A stretch of 64,000 bases of DNA from Alphaproteobacteria bacterium (GCA_005884685.1 VBAH01000076.1:124001-188000); one strand, 5' to 3'; positions 34,429 through 42,707 are shown, numbered from the stretch's first letter. Numbers and translations are program-made. The notes: generated by a model from the letters alone, not told the origin.

Positions 34429-34444
34429 AGACTATGGTTAATCA

Positions 34445-35071
34445 ATGGTTTACGAGACGAAAGCGGTTGTCCGCCGCCGGACATTGAGGGACGCGCTGAT
34501 CGCGGCCGCCGAGCGCGCGATCGAAAAAGAGGGCTTGCGCGGCATGAAGGCGCGCGAACTCGCCCACACGGTCGGCTGCGCGGTCGGGGCGATCTACAAC
34601 GTCTTCACCGATCTCGACGACCTGATCTTCGCGGTGAATGCGCTCACTCTCGAGCAGCTCGAAAAGACCCTCACTGTCGCGGGCGGCGATACGGCCGACC
34701 CCCACGCGGACGCGATCAAGGCGCTTGTCCATCTGGGCCTTGCCTATACGGACTACGCGACCGCGAATACACGGCGCTGGCGCGTGCTGTTCGACCATCG
34801 TCTTCCGGACGGCAAGCAGGTTCCCACGTGGTACACGGCAAACCTCGCGCGCCTGTTCGTCTATATCGAGGAGCCGTTGCGCAAGCTCGCCCCGGCGCTT
34901 TCGCCGGCCCGCCGCGCGCTGCTCGCGCGCTCGCTGTTCTCGGCCGTGCACGGCATCGTGCTGGTGGGGCTTGAGGAGAAGCTGCAGCATCTGCCGCTGC
35001 CCGTGCTGCGCGAGCAGGTGACCGTGATGGTCGAGGCGATGGCCAAAGGGCTGGCGCAAGACTCGAAATGA
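34445..35071 (+). CDS. TetR-family transcriptional regulator
   Basis: A 208-aa regulator. The N-terminal HTH is RRRTLRDALIAAAERAIEKEG followed by GMKARELAHTVGCAVGAIYNVFTDLDDLIFAV, a classic TetR pattern. The C-terminal ligand-binding domain (AYTDYATANTRRWRVLFDHRLPDG and what follows) resembles the WHG-type TetR domain. It is divergent from the pspA-like operon, and three palindromes with the same half-site TGAAC lie in the shared intergenic region, so it very likely represses both. The inducer is unknown. The gene ends 2 nt before a hairpin-forming repeat. Confidence 0.9.
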   Translation: MVYETKAVVRRRTLRDALIAAAERAIEKEGLRGMKARELAHTVGCAVGAIYNVFTDLDDLIFAVNALTLEQLEKTLTVAGGDTADPHADAIKALVHLGLAYTDYATANTRRWRVLFDHRLPDGKQVPTWYTANLARLFVYIEEPLRKLAPALSPARRALLARSLFSAVHGIVLVGLEEKLQHLPLPVLREQVTVMVEAMAKGLAQDSK

Positions 35072-35072
35072 A

Positions 35073-35127
35073 AATGCCCGGCCGTCAGGGCGTTCACGCC
35101 CGTCTTCGACGGGCTATGCCGGGCATT
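35073..35127. repeat. Palindromic repeat of the ATGCCCGGCC type, short copy
   Basis: Starts AATGCCCGGCCGTCAGGGCG and ends with the inverse GCCGGGCATT, enclosing an inner hairpin AGGGCG...CGCCC and CCCGTC...GACGGG. It shares an inner block of about 35 bp (in opposite orientation) with the longer element at 38114-38234. Located between the convergent tetR-like gene and the L,D-transpeptidase gene, where it can serve as a terminator for both. Confidence 0.75.
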
Positions 35128-35151
35128 CTCAACTCTGGAATTGGGGCGAGC

Positions 35152-36315
35152 TTAGCGCTGCTGCACCGGCGCTTGAACCGGCGCGGCCGAGGCTGTCGCG
35201 GGAGGCGAACCCGGCAGCACGACAACGCGCGTCCCGACCTGCACACGGCTGTAGAGGTCCTGGATGTCGTCGTTGGTGAGCCGGATGCAGCCCGACGACA
35301 CGTACTTGCCGATCGTCGAGGGCTGGTTCGTGCCGTGGATGCGATAGAGCGTCTTGCCGAGATAGAGCGCGCGCGCGCCGAGCGGATTGCCTTCGCCGCC
35401 CGCCATGAAGCGCGGCAGATAGGGCTGGCGCTCGATCATTTCCGCAGGCGGGTGCCAGTCCGGCCACTCGGACATTTTCGACACGCGCTCGGCGCCCGCC
35501 CAGGTGAAGCCCTCGCGGCCGACGCCGATGCCGTAGCGCATCGCCTGCCCGTTGCCGAGAACGAGATAAAGGTAGGTGTTCGCCGTATCGATCACGATCG
35601 TACCGGCGGGCTCGGATGACTGGAACGTCACCAGCTGGCGCTTGAACTGCTGCGGCAGTTCAGCCTTGCCGGTCTCGGGCTGATCCTCGGGCGGCAGCAT
35701 CGCAACGGAATTGGGCCGCACGGTGCCGGTGGCGTCGCGGCCGGCAATGTCGGCAGGCGGGCGGGCGCCCGGGCCAAGCTGCATCGGGCCCCCGTCCTGC
35801 GCGGCTGGCGGCGCGCCGTAGGGCGAGTAGGGCTGCGGCACGGCGGCCTGGTTCGGCGCGTAGCCCGGCGGCGGGGCGGCGCCATAGGATTCCGGCTGTC
35901 CGCTGCCGACCGGGCCGCGGCCGTAAGCAGGCGGCGGGTAGGCTGGCGGATAGGATTGCGCGGCGGGCTGGTCGCCATAGACCACGGCGGGCGGGCGATT
36001 GCCGTAAGTGGGCACGCCCTGCGGACCCGGTGCCGGCAGTGCCTCGCGCTGCATGCCGCCCGGAGCCGGACGGGCCGCGCGCGGATCGTCGGGGAACACG
36101 TAACCGCCGGGCGGAGGCGGATAACTGCCCGGCGCGGCGCGCAAATGCGGCGGCAGGTCGTCGTCGTCATCGTCCGCCGCCATCGGGGCGGGGGCGCGGT
36201 AGGGCGGGTAGGCCTGGGCGCCGCCGGGCGGATAATAGGTCGGGAAGGGCTGCGCCTGCGCGGCGCCGAACGCGAAACCGGCCGCCAGCACGCCCAACGC
36301 AAAGCGCAAATTCAT
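35152..36315 (-). CDS. L,D-transpeptidase (YkuD) with long proline-rich N-terminus
   Basis: A 387-aa secreted protein. Residues 1-21 are a signal peptide ending AAQAQ. Residues about 22-225 are Pro/Tyr/Gly-rich and disordered (PPPAYGRGPVG-like repeats). The catalytic YkuD domain covers about 235-370: TIVIDTANTYLYLVLGNGQ, then YRIHGTNQPSTIGKYVSSGCIRLTNDD with His and catalytic Cys343. Such enzymes make 3-3 crosslinks in peptidoglycan or attach outer-membrane proteins to it. The disordered linker probably spans the periplasm. Stands alone on the minus strand. Confidence 0.92.
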   Translation of the reverse strand: MNLRFALGVLAAGFAFGAAQAQPFPTYYPPGGAQAYPPYRAPAPMAADDDDDDLPPHLRAAPGSYPPPPGGYVFPDDPRAARPAPGGMQREALPAPGPQGVPTYGNRPPAVVYGDQPAAQSYPPAYPPPAYGRGPVGSGQPESYGAAPPPGYAPNQAAVPQPYSPYGAPPAAQDGGPMQLGPGARPPADIAGRDATGTVRPNSVAMLPPEDQPETGKAELPQQFKRQLVTFQSSEPAGTIVIDTANTYLYLVLGNGQAMRYGIGVGREGFTWAGAERVSKMSEWPDWHPPAEMIERQPYLPRFMAGGEGNPLGARALYLGKTLYRIHGTNQPSTIGKYVSSGCIRLTNDDIQDLYSRVQVGTRVVVLPGSPPATASAAPVQAPVQQR

Positions 36316-36523
36316 CTAGGAACTCCCCGAACCACGGTTCCAACCGCGCCGCATTTATGCGGGTCAGTTGGGGCAGGATGAAGGCGTTTACACCATACGA
36401 ACTTGGTTCACGATCGGTAAACGATGTCGCACGCCGCAGGTGCTCGGAGAAGGGGCGATGCCCGGGGGCCGGGGTCGCAATCCGGTTTTTCACAGCGAAC
36501 GTCGGCCCGCCGATACGCTCAGC

Positions 36524-37063
36524 TCAATGCGCCGGCTTTGCCTTCGTCATCGCCGTCGACGCATCGAACTTCTGCACCATCAGCATGGTGAAGTTCTTGC
36601 CGGCGACGGCCTTGATCAGCACGACCGGATGCCGCTTGCGGATTTTCCAGCGCCCCATCATCGTCGGGCCGAGCGTCATGATCTGGCCTTCGAGATCGAG
36701 CGTCTTCTCCATCGCTTCGAGATCGGCGCGCTCGACCGGGCTGTGGATGTTGACGTCGCACGACCAGTCTTTTCCGTCGGTGAAGGTCGTGGACGTGGCG
36801 CCGACCGTCCGGCTGACCGGCGGATTGCCTGGCGGCGCGCGGTAGAACTGCATCGTCGACTTTCCAAGCGTCATCGACATTCCAGCCGATCCGCTCACGT
36901 CCTGCACGCCGAGCGCAGCGGCCTTGGCGTGCAGGTCGGGCACGCCGTCCCACAGCGCGAGACAGAAGGAGACATAGTCGGCGAGCGCCGCCGGTTTGGC
37001 GTCCTGCGCAAACACGACCGTCGGAAACAGGAGCGCGGCTGCGAGGGCGAGGAAGATGCGCAT
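36524..37063 (-). CDS. Secreted hypothetical protein
   Basis: A 179-aa protein. MRIFLALAAALLFPTVVFAQDA is a signal peptide (cleavage after about residue 19). The mature part has no motif I recognise; two cysteines (in SFCLALWDG and DWSCDVNIH) could form a disulfide. Mixed hydrophobic/charged pattern with GKSTMQFYRAPPGNPP suggests a small soluble periplasmic domain. The start at 37063 is preferred over an upstream in-frame one at 37114 because the signal peptide begins there. It is isolated, divergent from a dienelactone-hydrolase-like gene. Confidence 0.7.
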   Translation of the reverse strand: MRIFLALAAALLFPTVVFAQDAKPAALADYVSFCLALWDGVPDLHAKAAALGVQDVSGSAGMSMTLGKSTMQFYRAPPGNPPVSRTVGATSTTFTDGKDWSCDVNIHSPVERADLEAMEKTLDLEGQIMTLGPTMMGRWKIRKRHPVVLIKAVAGKNFTMLMVQKFDASTAMTKAKPAH

Positions 37064-37236
37064 CGTCAGAGTTCCCGGAACGCGCGGATCGTCGATGGTG
37101 CGTTGAACGTCCATGCCAACGTAGGGGAGAGACCTTGCGCGGTTGTATTCAAGATGCCGAAATTTTTAGAATTCGAGGGCGTCGATGCGAGCGCCCTGCC
37201 CGCGTCGATGCGGCGGGTACGCTTCGCCCCGCTTTC

Positions 37237-37259
37237 GCGCGGGCAAGCTTTGCCCGCGC
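37237..37259. repeat. Perfect 10-bp-arm hairpin GCGCGGGCAA-N3-TTGCCCGCGC
   Basis: A perfect inverted repeat with a 3-nt GCT loop, about 80 bp upstream of the dienelactone-hydrolase-like gene and inside the 274-bp divergent intergenic region. Could be a hairpin in the 5' leader or a protein-binding palindrome; no T-run follows on either strand, so a terminator is unlikely. Confidence 0.55.
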
Positions 37260-37337
37260 TCCATCGCCCGGCTTGTTGCGTCGGCCGCGCTGTTGTCGAA
37301 TACTCTCCGCGCCGCAATCCCAAAAAAGGTTGGACCG

Positions 37338-38087
37338 ATGTCATTCTATCGAGGCATGACTTGCGAGAACGTGACGCTCACGGGCGACGGCGGAACACCG
37401 ATCACCGCCTACACGGCGAAGCCCGAGGGAGCCGGACCGTTTCCGGGCGTGGTGCTGATCCATCATCTGCCGGGCTGGAGCGAGTTCTACATCGAGACGA
37501 CGCGACGCTTCGCGCATCACGGCTACCTGGCGATCTGCGCCAACCTTTATCAGCGCGCCGGCGACGGCAATCCGGACGATGTCGCCGCCAAGGTGCGCGC
37601 CGAAGGCGGGATCCCGGATGCGCAGATGGTCGGCGACACCGCGGCCGCGGTCGCGTGGATGCGCGCGAATTCGAGCAGCAACGGCAAGGTCGCCGTCTTC
37701 GGCTCCTGCTCGGGCGGGCGGCACGCCTTCATCTATGCGTGCCAGAAGAAGGATGTCGATGCTTGCGCGGATCTGTGGGGCGGCCGCGTCGTGATGGGCA
37801 AGGAGGAGCTCAACGCCAAGACGCCGGTCGCGCCGATCGACATGACCAAGGATCTCTCGTGCCCGCTGATCGGCATCTTCGGCAACGACGACCGTGCGCC
37901 GAGCCCGGAGCAGGTGAACGAGCACGAGGCTGCGCTCAAGAAGCACGGCAAGAGTTACGAGTTCTACCGCTACGACGGCGCCGGCCACGGCATCTGGTAT
38001 TGGCACCGCCCGCTCTACCGGCCGGAAGCCGCGATGGACGGATGGGCGAAGGTGCTGGCCTTCTTCGGCAAGCACTTGGCGAAGTAA
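37338..38087 (+). CDS. Dienelactone-hydrolase-family protein
   Basis: A 249-aa alpha/beta hydrolase. GPFPGVVLIHHLPGWSEF opens the fold; VAVFGSCSGGRHAF carries the Cys124 nucleophile in the GxCxGG motif of dienelactone hydrolases; the other triad members fit GIFGNDDRAPSPE (Asp) and YDGAGHGI (His). No signal peptide, so cytoplasmic. The natural substrate is not predictable from sequence. The start at 37338 is chosen by homology; the frame is open upstream through non-conserved sequence. No operon partner is visible. Confidence 0.88.
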   Translation: MSFYRGMTCENVTLTGDGGTPITAYTAKPEGAGPFPGVVLIHHLPGWSEFYIETTRRFAHHGYLAICANLYQRAGDGNPDDVAAKVRAEGGIPDAQMVGDTAAAVAWMRANSSSNGKVAVFGSCSGGRHAFIYACQKKDVDACADLWGGRVVMGKEELNAKTPVAPIDMTKDLSCPLIGIFGNDDRAPSPEQVNEHEAALKKHGKSYEFYRYDGAGHGIWYWHRPLYRPEAAMDGWAKVLAFFGKHLAK

Positions 38088-38113
38088 ATGGAGACCGGGA
38101 AGTTAATTAGCTT

Positions 38114-38234
38114 CGTCATGCCCGGCCGTAGCCCGTCGAAGACGGGCGTAAACGCCCTGATGGACGGGCATCCACGTCTCGCTTCTGTAGACGCGACGAA
38201 AGGCGTGGATGGCCGGGACAAGCCCGGCCATGAC
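38114..38234. repeat. Palindromic repeat of the ATGCCCGGCC type, long copy
   Basis: Begins CGTCATGCCCGGCCGTAGCC and ends CAAGCCCGGCCATGACG, so the outer 11-12 bp are inverted. Inside are further hairpins including a CCCGTCGAAGACGGG stem and CGTGGATG/CATCCACG. It shares an inner block with 35073-35127. Located between the dienelactone-hydrolase-like gene and the DUF6295 gene. Confidence 0.75.
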
Positions 38235-38254
38235 GGCAGATAAAGGAGGCTCAC

Positions 38255-38560
38255 ATGTGCACATCGATCATCGAGATTGCGCGCGCCGAAGGCATGGCCA
38301 AGCGCGGGGACGAATGGTTTCCCCTCACCCAGGCGGTGGTCGCCTATGACCACGCGCGCCACGCGCCGCTCGGCGACGTCATCACGCTCGACTTCATCAA
38401 CACGGCTCTGGAGCCGGGCGCGCGCGCCGGCATCGAGCTCACGTTGCAAAGCGCGAAGGAATTGCGCGCCGCGCTCGACCGCGCGATCGCAGCCGCAGAC
38501 TTCGAGGAGGCGGAGGTGCGCGGCAAGGGCGCGGTGGCGAGCCTCGTGCGGGCGGCGTAG
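38255..38560 (+). CDS. DUF6295 small protein
   Basis: A 101-aa protein matching the DUF6295 pattern: MCTSIIEIARAEGMAKRGDEW, FPLTQAVVAYDHARHAPLGD, VITLDFINTALEPGARAGIEL, then a helical C-terminus. The start lies 10 nt after an AAAGGAGG ribosome binding site. Function unknown; no catalytic residues can be named, although conserved Cys2, His and Asp residues could bind a metal. No signal peptide. It is flanked by two repeats and is convergent with the sleB-like gene. Confidence 0.8.
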   Translation: MCTSIIEIARAEGMAKRGDEWFPLTQAVVAYDHARHAPLGDVITLDFINTALEPGARAGIELTLQSAKELRAALDRAIAAADFEEAEVRGKGAVASLVRAA

Positions 38561-38575
38561 GCGCAGCTCTCTCCT

Positions 38576-38621
38576 CCGCTCGTCCCCGCCCCGGACCCCG
38601 ATCCGGGGCGGGAATGAGCGG
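38576..38621. repeat. Variant of the 69-bp intergenic repeat, inverted orientation, short
   Basis: Has the outer ends CCGCTCGTCCCCG and CGGGAATGAGCGG, that is the ends of the main element in reverse orientation, but the inner part is a single hairpin CCCCGGACCCCGATCCGGGG. Lies between the convergent DUF6295 and sleB-like genes. Confidence 0.7.
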
Positions 38622-38636
38622 AAGATAGAGAACGGC

Positions 38637-39383
38637 TCACTTCCCGGCGTAGTGGACTTTCGCGCTCTTGTTGGCCGCCGCAAGTGCTTTGCGCTTCTTC
38701 GCGAGCGCGGCGAGACGCCTGGCGCGCTCGGCGCGCGCTTTCGCGAGCCGCTTCTTTGCTTCCAGTGCGGCTTTGTAGCGCTGGCATTCGACCGGGTCGC
38801 TGTTCCTCAGGTCGACACGCTCGAACTCGGTCGGCTCGCGGAAGAACTGGTGCCGCCCCGCTTCCAGCACCGGCACGAACTCCTTGCGGAAGCGGCAGGC
38901 GTTGCGGTCGGATGTCAGCGCCGGATTCATGTAGTAGCGGATGGTCTCTTCACGCACGCCGCCACGGCCTTCCATCTCGTCTTTCGCAATCGCGACGGCC
39001 TGCTCCCACGCGGCGCCGCCGCGCGGGGTGCGGCGTGCGAGCGGCAGGCAGGCGAAGGAGAACTGGCACACGCCGGTGCGCTTGTAGAACACCACGTCGC
39101 ACAGATTCGAGCCGCCCCACTTGTTCATGTTGGCGCGCGCGCGTTCGACCACGACGCGGGCGATGTGGCGCTGCCCCTCTTCGGTTTCGAACGTCGAGCC
39201 GCCCTCGAAGTAGACCGCGAGCGCGACGCAATGCAGCTCGGTCTCGGCAAGAATGTCGCGCGGCGCGACCTCGTCGGCCTCTTCATCGCCCAGCGGCATG
39301 AAAGCCGCGTAGACGGATCCGAGCACGGCGACCGCAAGAACGGCGCCCAGTCCAACGCTGAACCGCAAGCTCGAAAGCTTCAT
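38637..39383 (-). CDS. SleB-like cell-wall hydrolase (Hydrolase_2)
   Basis: A 248-aa envelope protein. After an N-terminal hydrophobic anchor (FSVGLGAVLAVAVLGSVYAAF, about 7-28) the domain has ETELHCVALAVYFEGGSTFETEEGQRHIARVVVERA (split over about residues 47-82), CDVVFYKRTGVCQFSFAC and WEQAVAIAKDEM, which match the SleB/Hydrolase_2 fold; the Glu in YFEGG is the likely catalytic residue. The C-terminal 50 residues are very Lys/Arg/Ala-rich (LEAKKRLAKARAERARRLAA), probably a basic helix. Expected to cut peptidoglycan. The start at 39383 gives the anchor its normal position. Confidence 0.85.
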   Translation of the reverse strand: MKLSSLRFSVGLGAVLAVAVLGSVYAAFMPLGDEEADEVAPRDILAETELHCVALAVYFEGGSTFETEEGQRHIARVVVERARANMNKWGGSNLCDVVFYKRTGVCQFSFACLPLARRTPRGGAAWEQAVAIAKDEMEGRGGVREETIRYYMNPALTSDRNACRFRKEFVPVLEAGRHQFFREPTEFERVDLRNSDPVECQRYKAALEAKKRLAKARAERARRLAALAKKRKALAAANKSAKVHYAGK

Positions 39384-39568
39384 CCCCGACCCCCGTCTCT
39401 GTTCCGCCTCCCGCTGATTCTTGTTTTGGCTTGAGCTTTCGGCGGCGAGTCGGCCGAGTAAATACGGGGAATGGCGTATGCGGCCTTTCCGTGATCGCGC
39501 GTGCCAATTGTGCAACAGAATGGAACTATGAACGTCGATTCAGCTTCGCCATGCGTGTCCCGGATTCG

Positions 39569-40591
39569 CTAACGCGCAGAGGCATTCCCCAATCGGAACG
39601 CGCGCGCCAGCAGCTCATAGGAGTGCTTGCGCGCCGCATGGTCGAACACCATCGTGGTGATCATCACTTCGTCGGCCTTGGTAACCTCGGTCAGCTCCGT
39701 GATGCGCGCCTGCACCTGCGCCGGCGTGCCGACGATCAGCCGCTTGCGGTTATGCGCGATGCGCTGCCGGTCGATCGGCGTGTACGGATAAGCGCCGGCC
39801 TCGTCGGGGCTCGCGAGCGGACCGTATTGACCGAGCGCGCGGCGCGCGAAATGCAGGTCCGCGCTGGTCGCCATGCGATCGGCCTCGGCTTCCGTGTCGG
39901 CCGCGATCGCCGCGACACCGAGAATGGCGTGAGGCGTCTGGCGCCATGCCGATGGCTTGAATTGATCGCGATAGGCCAGCATCGGAATCTCGGGCGGAAA
40001 GTCCGAGAAGTGATAGGCGAAGGAAAATCCCGCGCCGACCTGCGCGGCGAGCTGCGCGGAATAATCGCTCGAACCGAGCAGCCAGATCGGCGGCAGCGGC
40101 ACGCCGGTCGGCATCGCGGAAACCTTCGAGAACGGATGATTTGGAGGAAATCCATTGTTCTCGAACAGGATCATTTCCTGGAAGCGGTCGAGGAAGTCGT
40201 CCTGCTCGTTCGCGGTATCCTGGCGGCGGCGCAGTGCCAATGACGTGATCTGGTCGGTGCCGGGCGCCCGGCCGAGGCCGAGATCGATGCGGCCGGGAAA
40301 CAGCGCTTCCAGCACCTTGAAACGCTCCATCACCATCAGCGGCGCATGGTTCGGCAGCATCACGCCGCCCGAGCCGATGCGCATGTTCTTCGTCACCGCC
40401 GCGACCTGCCCGATCATGATGTCGGGCGCCGAGCTTGCGATGGTCGGCAGGTTGTGATGCTCGGCGAGCCAGTAACGCGTGTAGCCGAGCGTGTCGGCAA
40501 AGCGCGCAAGGTCGAGCGTGTTGTTCAGCGCCGCGGCGGGCGGCGTTGCGGTGGTGACGGGGGAGAGGTCGAGGATCGAGAGCGCAGGCAT
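39569..40591 (-). CDS. LLM-class flavin-dependent oxidoreductase
   Basis: A 340-aa luciferase-like monooxygenase of the single-component MsnO8-like group. LSILDLSPVTTATPPAAALN, YTRYWLAEHHNLPTIASSAP, RIGSGGVMLPNHAPLMVMERF, GRIDLGLGRAPGTD and IWLLGSSDYSAQLAAQVGAGF are typical blocks. It uses reduced FMN and oxygen on an unknown substrate. An alternative start at 40636 adds 15 residues of weak similarity; 40591 (MPALSI) begins the conserved part. It diverges from a small lipoprotein gene 75 bp away. Confidence 0.9.
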   Translation of the reverse strand: MPALSILDLSPVTTATPPAAALNNTLDLARFADTLGYTRYWLAEHHNLPTIASSAPDIMIGQVAAVTKNMRIGSGGVMLPNHAPLMVMERFKVLEALFPGRIDLGLGRAPGTDQITSLALRRRQDTANEQDDFLDRFQEMILFENNGFPPNHPFSKVSAMPTGVPLPPIWLLGSSDYSAQLAAQVGAGFSFAYHFSDFPPEIPMLAYRDQFKPSAWRQTPHAILGVAAIAADTEAEADRMATSADLHFARRALGQYGPLASPDEAGAYPYTPIDRQRIAHNRKRLIVGTPAQVQARITELTEVTKADEVMITTMVFDHAARKHSYELLARAFRLGNASAR

Positions 40592-40666
40592 CACGCAGAG
40601 GTAACCGTTCGGCGCGGCTTCGCCAACCGCTTCCATCGGGGCCGTGGTTCATGGCAGGTTGCCCGC

Positions 40667-41074
40667 ATGGGACGCGTGCTGATGCTCGGATTGCTGCTGG
40701 CGCTCGCGGGCTGCGCGAGCGGCGAGCGCGACTACACCGGCCCCGAGACGACCCTCGGCGGCGTCAGCGTGAACGTCTTCCCGGAAAACTACCGGGCCGA
40801 GATCCTCGCCTATCAGCGCAGCTACCTCAACGACCCGAGCGGCATCCGCTCGGCCGGCATCACGCAGCCGGGCTTGCGCAAGATCGGCGGCGTCGAGCGC
40901 TATGTCGCGTGCGTGCGCTTCAATGCCAAGGCCGCGGGCGGCGCCTATACCGGCGTGCGCGAGCATGTCGCGATCTTCCTTGCCGGCAAGCTCGACCAGA
41001 TGGCGGTGACCCGCGAGGAGTGCAAGGACGCGGCGTACGGGCCGTTTCCCGAGCTGGAAGGGTTGAGGCGGTAG
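40667..41074 (+). CDS. Small lipoprotein, hypothetical
   Basis: A 135-aa lipoprotein. MLGLLLALAGCAS is a lipobox (LALAGC) with lipidation expected on Cys16, so the protein is anchored to a membrane on the periplasmic side. The mature part includes VSVNVFPENYRAEILAYQRSY and two further cysteines (YVACVRFNA, REECKDA) that may form a disulfide. Family not recognised beyond conserved hypothetical of alphaproteobacteria. The start at 40667 places the signal peptide at the N-terminus; the longer frame from 40346 overlaps the neighbouring gene. Confidence 0.78.
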   Translation: MGRVLMLGLLLALAGCASGERDYTGPETTLGGVSVNVFPENYRAEILAYQRSYLNDPSGIRSAGITQPGLRKIGGVERYVACVRFNAKAAGGAYTGVREHVAIFLAGKLDQMAVTREECKDAAYGPFPELEGLRR

Positions 41075-41090
41075 GCGGGTGAGGTAGCGC

Positions 41091-41588
41091 TTACTGAATG
41101 CGCTTCCACACAACGGTCGACGTCCCGCCCATTGTCGAACTCACCTCGTATTTGAGCTCGTCACCCGTAACCGTCAGCTTTCTCCTTTGCACCTCGCCGT
41201 CCCAATTCGGATAGCTGCTCTTCTCGAGATGAAAGATGATGTGGCCATCCGCCACCGTGTAGGTCCCGAGATGGACGAAGCTCCCCAAAGCGACGGCTTT
41301 GTACTCCTCCGCTGTGCCGGTGACGCGGTTGTTCGATACGAACTTGGGCAAGTCGGGGCGCATCAGGACAACCACATATCGGCCGCTGGCGTCGAGCCGC
41401 ATGAGGCCCTGCGGATGCGGGCCATAGAGTTCCGTTTTCTTCTCTCCTTGAACGTTCCAGAACGACTTGACCGCGTAGGTTCCGACTAGGTCCTGTGCGG
41501 ATTGCGCCATTGCTTCGTTCGACGGCATGGCGGGCCATCCGAGCAGGACGGATGCGATGGAAACGACAAGTACTCTGCTTTGACCCAT
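41091..41588 (-). CDS. Lipocalin-like secreted protein
   Basis: A 165-aa protein with a signal peptide (RVLVVSIASVLLGWPAM, cleavage around residue 28) followed by a lipocalin-like beta-barrel: LVGTYAVKSFWNVQGEKKTELYG, HPQGLMRLDASGRYVVVLMRP, then alternating strands ending STVVWKRIQ. This resembles the Lipocalin_5 family, where a small ligand may bind. It diverges from a LysR-type regulator across 100 bp, the usual layout for a LysR-controlled target. Confidence 0.8.
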   Translation of the reverse strand: MGQSRVLVVSIASVLLGWPAMPSNEAMAQSAQDLVGTYAVKSFWNVQGEKKTELYGPHPQGLMRLDASGRYVVVLMRPDLPKFVSNNRVTGTAEEYKAVALGSFVHLGTYTVADGHIIFHLEKSSYPNWDGEVQRRKLTVTGDELKYEVSSTMGGTSTVVWKRIQ

Positions 41589-41660
41589 GGCGGGCTCCCT
41601 GGCGCGACGTTGCCGGTCCTTGCGGCATAGACCGGGAACGATATAAGTAGAACTGCCAAA

Positions 41661-41682
41661 AAAGTTTAATCGTACAAAGTTT
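41661..41682. promoter_or_regulatory. Direct repeat AAAGTTT in LysR/lipocalin intergenic region
   Basis: AAAGTTT at 41661-41667 and again at 41676-41682, 15 bp apart centre to centre, just upstream of the LysR start codon at 41689. In an otherwise GC-rich region this AT-rich pair is a reasonable binding site for the regulator, though it is not the classic T-N11-A palindrome. Confidence 0.35.
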
Positions 41683-41688
41683 TCGCTA

Positions 41689-42672
41689 ATGTCAAAGATC
41701 GTCGATTGGGATCGCCACATCGGACGTCATCTCAAGCTGCGCGACCTGCACATTTTCTTCCGGGTGGTGCAGCTGGGAAGCATGGCGAAGGCCGCGGCCC
41801 ACTTCCGCGTGACCCAACCCGCCGTTTCGCAAGTCATTGCCGACCTCGAACACGCCCTTGGCGCAAAGCTGCTGGACCGGAGTCCGCGCGGCGTCGAACC
41901 GACTGTCTATGGTCACGCGCTGCTCAAAGGCGGCGCGGCCGCGTTCGATGAGCTGAAGCAAACGATCCGGGAAATCGAATTCCTGTCGGAATCGCCGAGC
42001 GGGGAAATCAGGATCGGATGTCCGGAGACGATCGCAGCGATACTGCCGCCAATCATCGAGAGTCTGTCTCAACGCTATCCGGGGATCGCTCTCCATGTGA
42101 CGGATGTCGTGGCTCCGACGCTTGATCTGCCGCAGATCCGCGATCGGAGTCTCGACGTCGCGCTGGTGCGAATTACCGGCGCGCCCGCGCGGCATCGGTT
42201 TGGCGACGACTTGGACATTGAAGTTCTGTTCAACGACGAGACCCTGGTTGTCGCAGACGCAGAAAGCCCCTGGGCGCGCCGCCGGAAAATCGACCTCGCC
42301 GAACTGGCCGATGAACACTGGGTTCTTCCGCCGGCAAGCACGACCAACGGAATGGTCGTCATGGAAGCATTTCGGGCGCGCGGACTAAAGCCACCGAAGG
42401 TGAGCCTGGTGACGTTCTCGGTGACGCTGCGGACAAATTTGCTGACGAGCGGCCGGCACCTCACGGTTTTTCCAAGGTCGATGATGAATCTCTACGCGGC
42501 CCGCATGTCACTGAAGGTCCTGCCGGTGAAGCTTCCAGCGCCGCAATGGCCGACCGTCATGGTAACGCTGAAGAACCGGACGCTGAGCCCCGCTGTAAAG
42601 CTATTCGTTGATCAGGTGCGAACGCAGTTTGCGTCGCTCGATGCGCGGGCGCCACAACCGCCGCGCGGCTAG
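41689..42672 (+). CDS. LysR-family transcriptional regulator
   Basis: A 327-aa regulator. The N-terminal HTH is HLKLRDLHIFFRVVQLGSMAKAAAHFRVTQPAVSQVIADLEHALGAKLLDRSPRG across residues about 14-68. The effector domain starts SGEIRIGCPETIAAILPPII and continues with the usual periplasmic-binding-protein-like fold (LDVALVRITG, LFNDETLVVADAESPWARR). It is divergent from the lipocalin-like gene, its likely target. The ligand is unknown. The protein appears intact. Confidence 0.92.
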   Translation: MSKIVDWDRHIGRHLKLRDLHIFFRVVQLGSMAKAAAHFRVTQPAVSQVIADLEHALGAKLLDRSPRGVEPTVYGHALLKGGAAAFDELKQTIREIEFLSESPSGEIRIGCPETIAAILPPIIESLSQRYPGIALHVTDVVAPTLDLPQIRDRSLDVALVRITGAPARHRFGDDLDIEVLFNDETLVVADAESPWARRRKIDLAELADEHWVLPPASTTNGMVVMEAFRARGLKPPKVSLVTFSVTLRTNLLTSGRHLTVFPRSMMNLYAARMSLKVLPVKLPAPQWPTVMVTLKNRTLSPAVKLFVDQVRTQFASLDARAPQPPRG

Positions 42673-42707
42673 GCGCGCCAAAACCTCCGTTTGCGCCGGC
42701 CTTGCCG

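Noticed and set aside
36368-38110. 580-codon frame across two real genes on the plus strand
   Set aside because: It runs antisense to the secreted hypothetical protein and out of frame through the dienelactone-hydrolase-like gene; composition is Arg/His/Gly-rich and lacks motifs.
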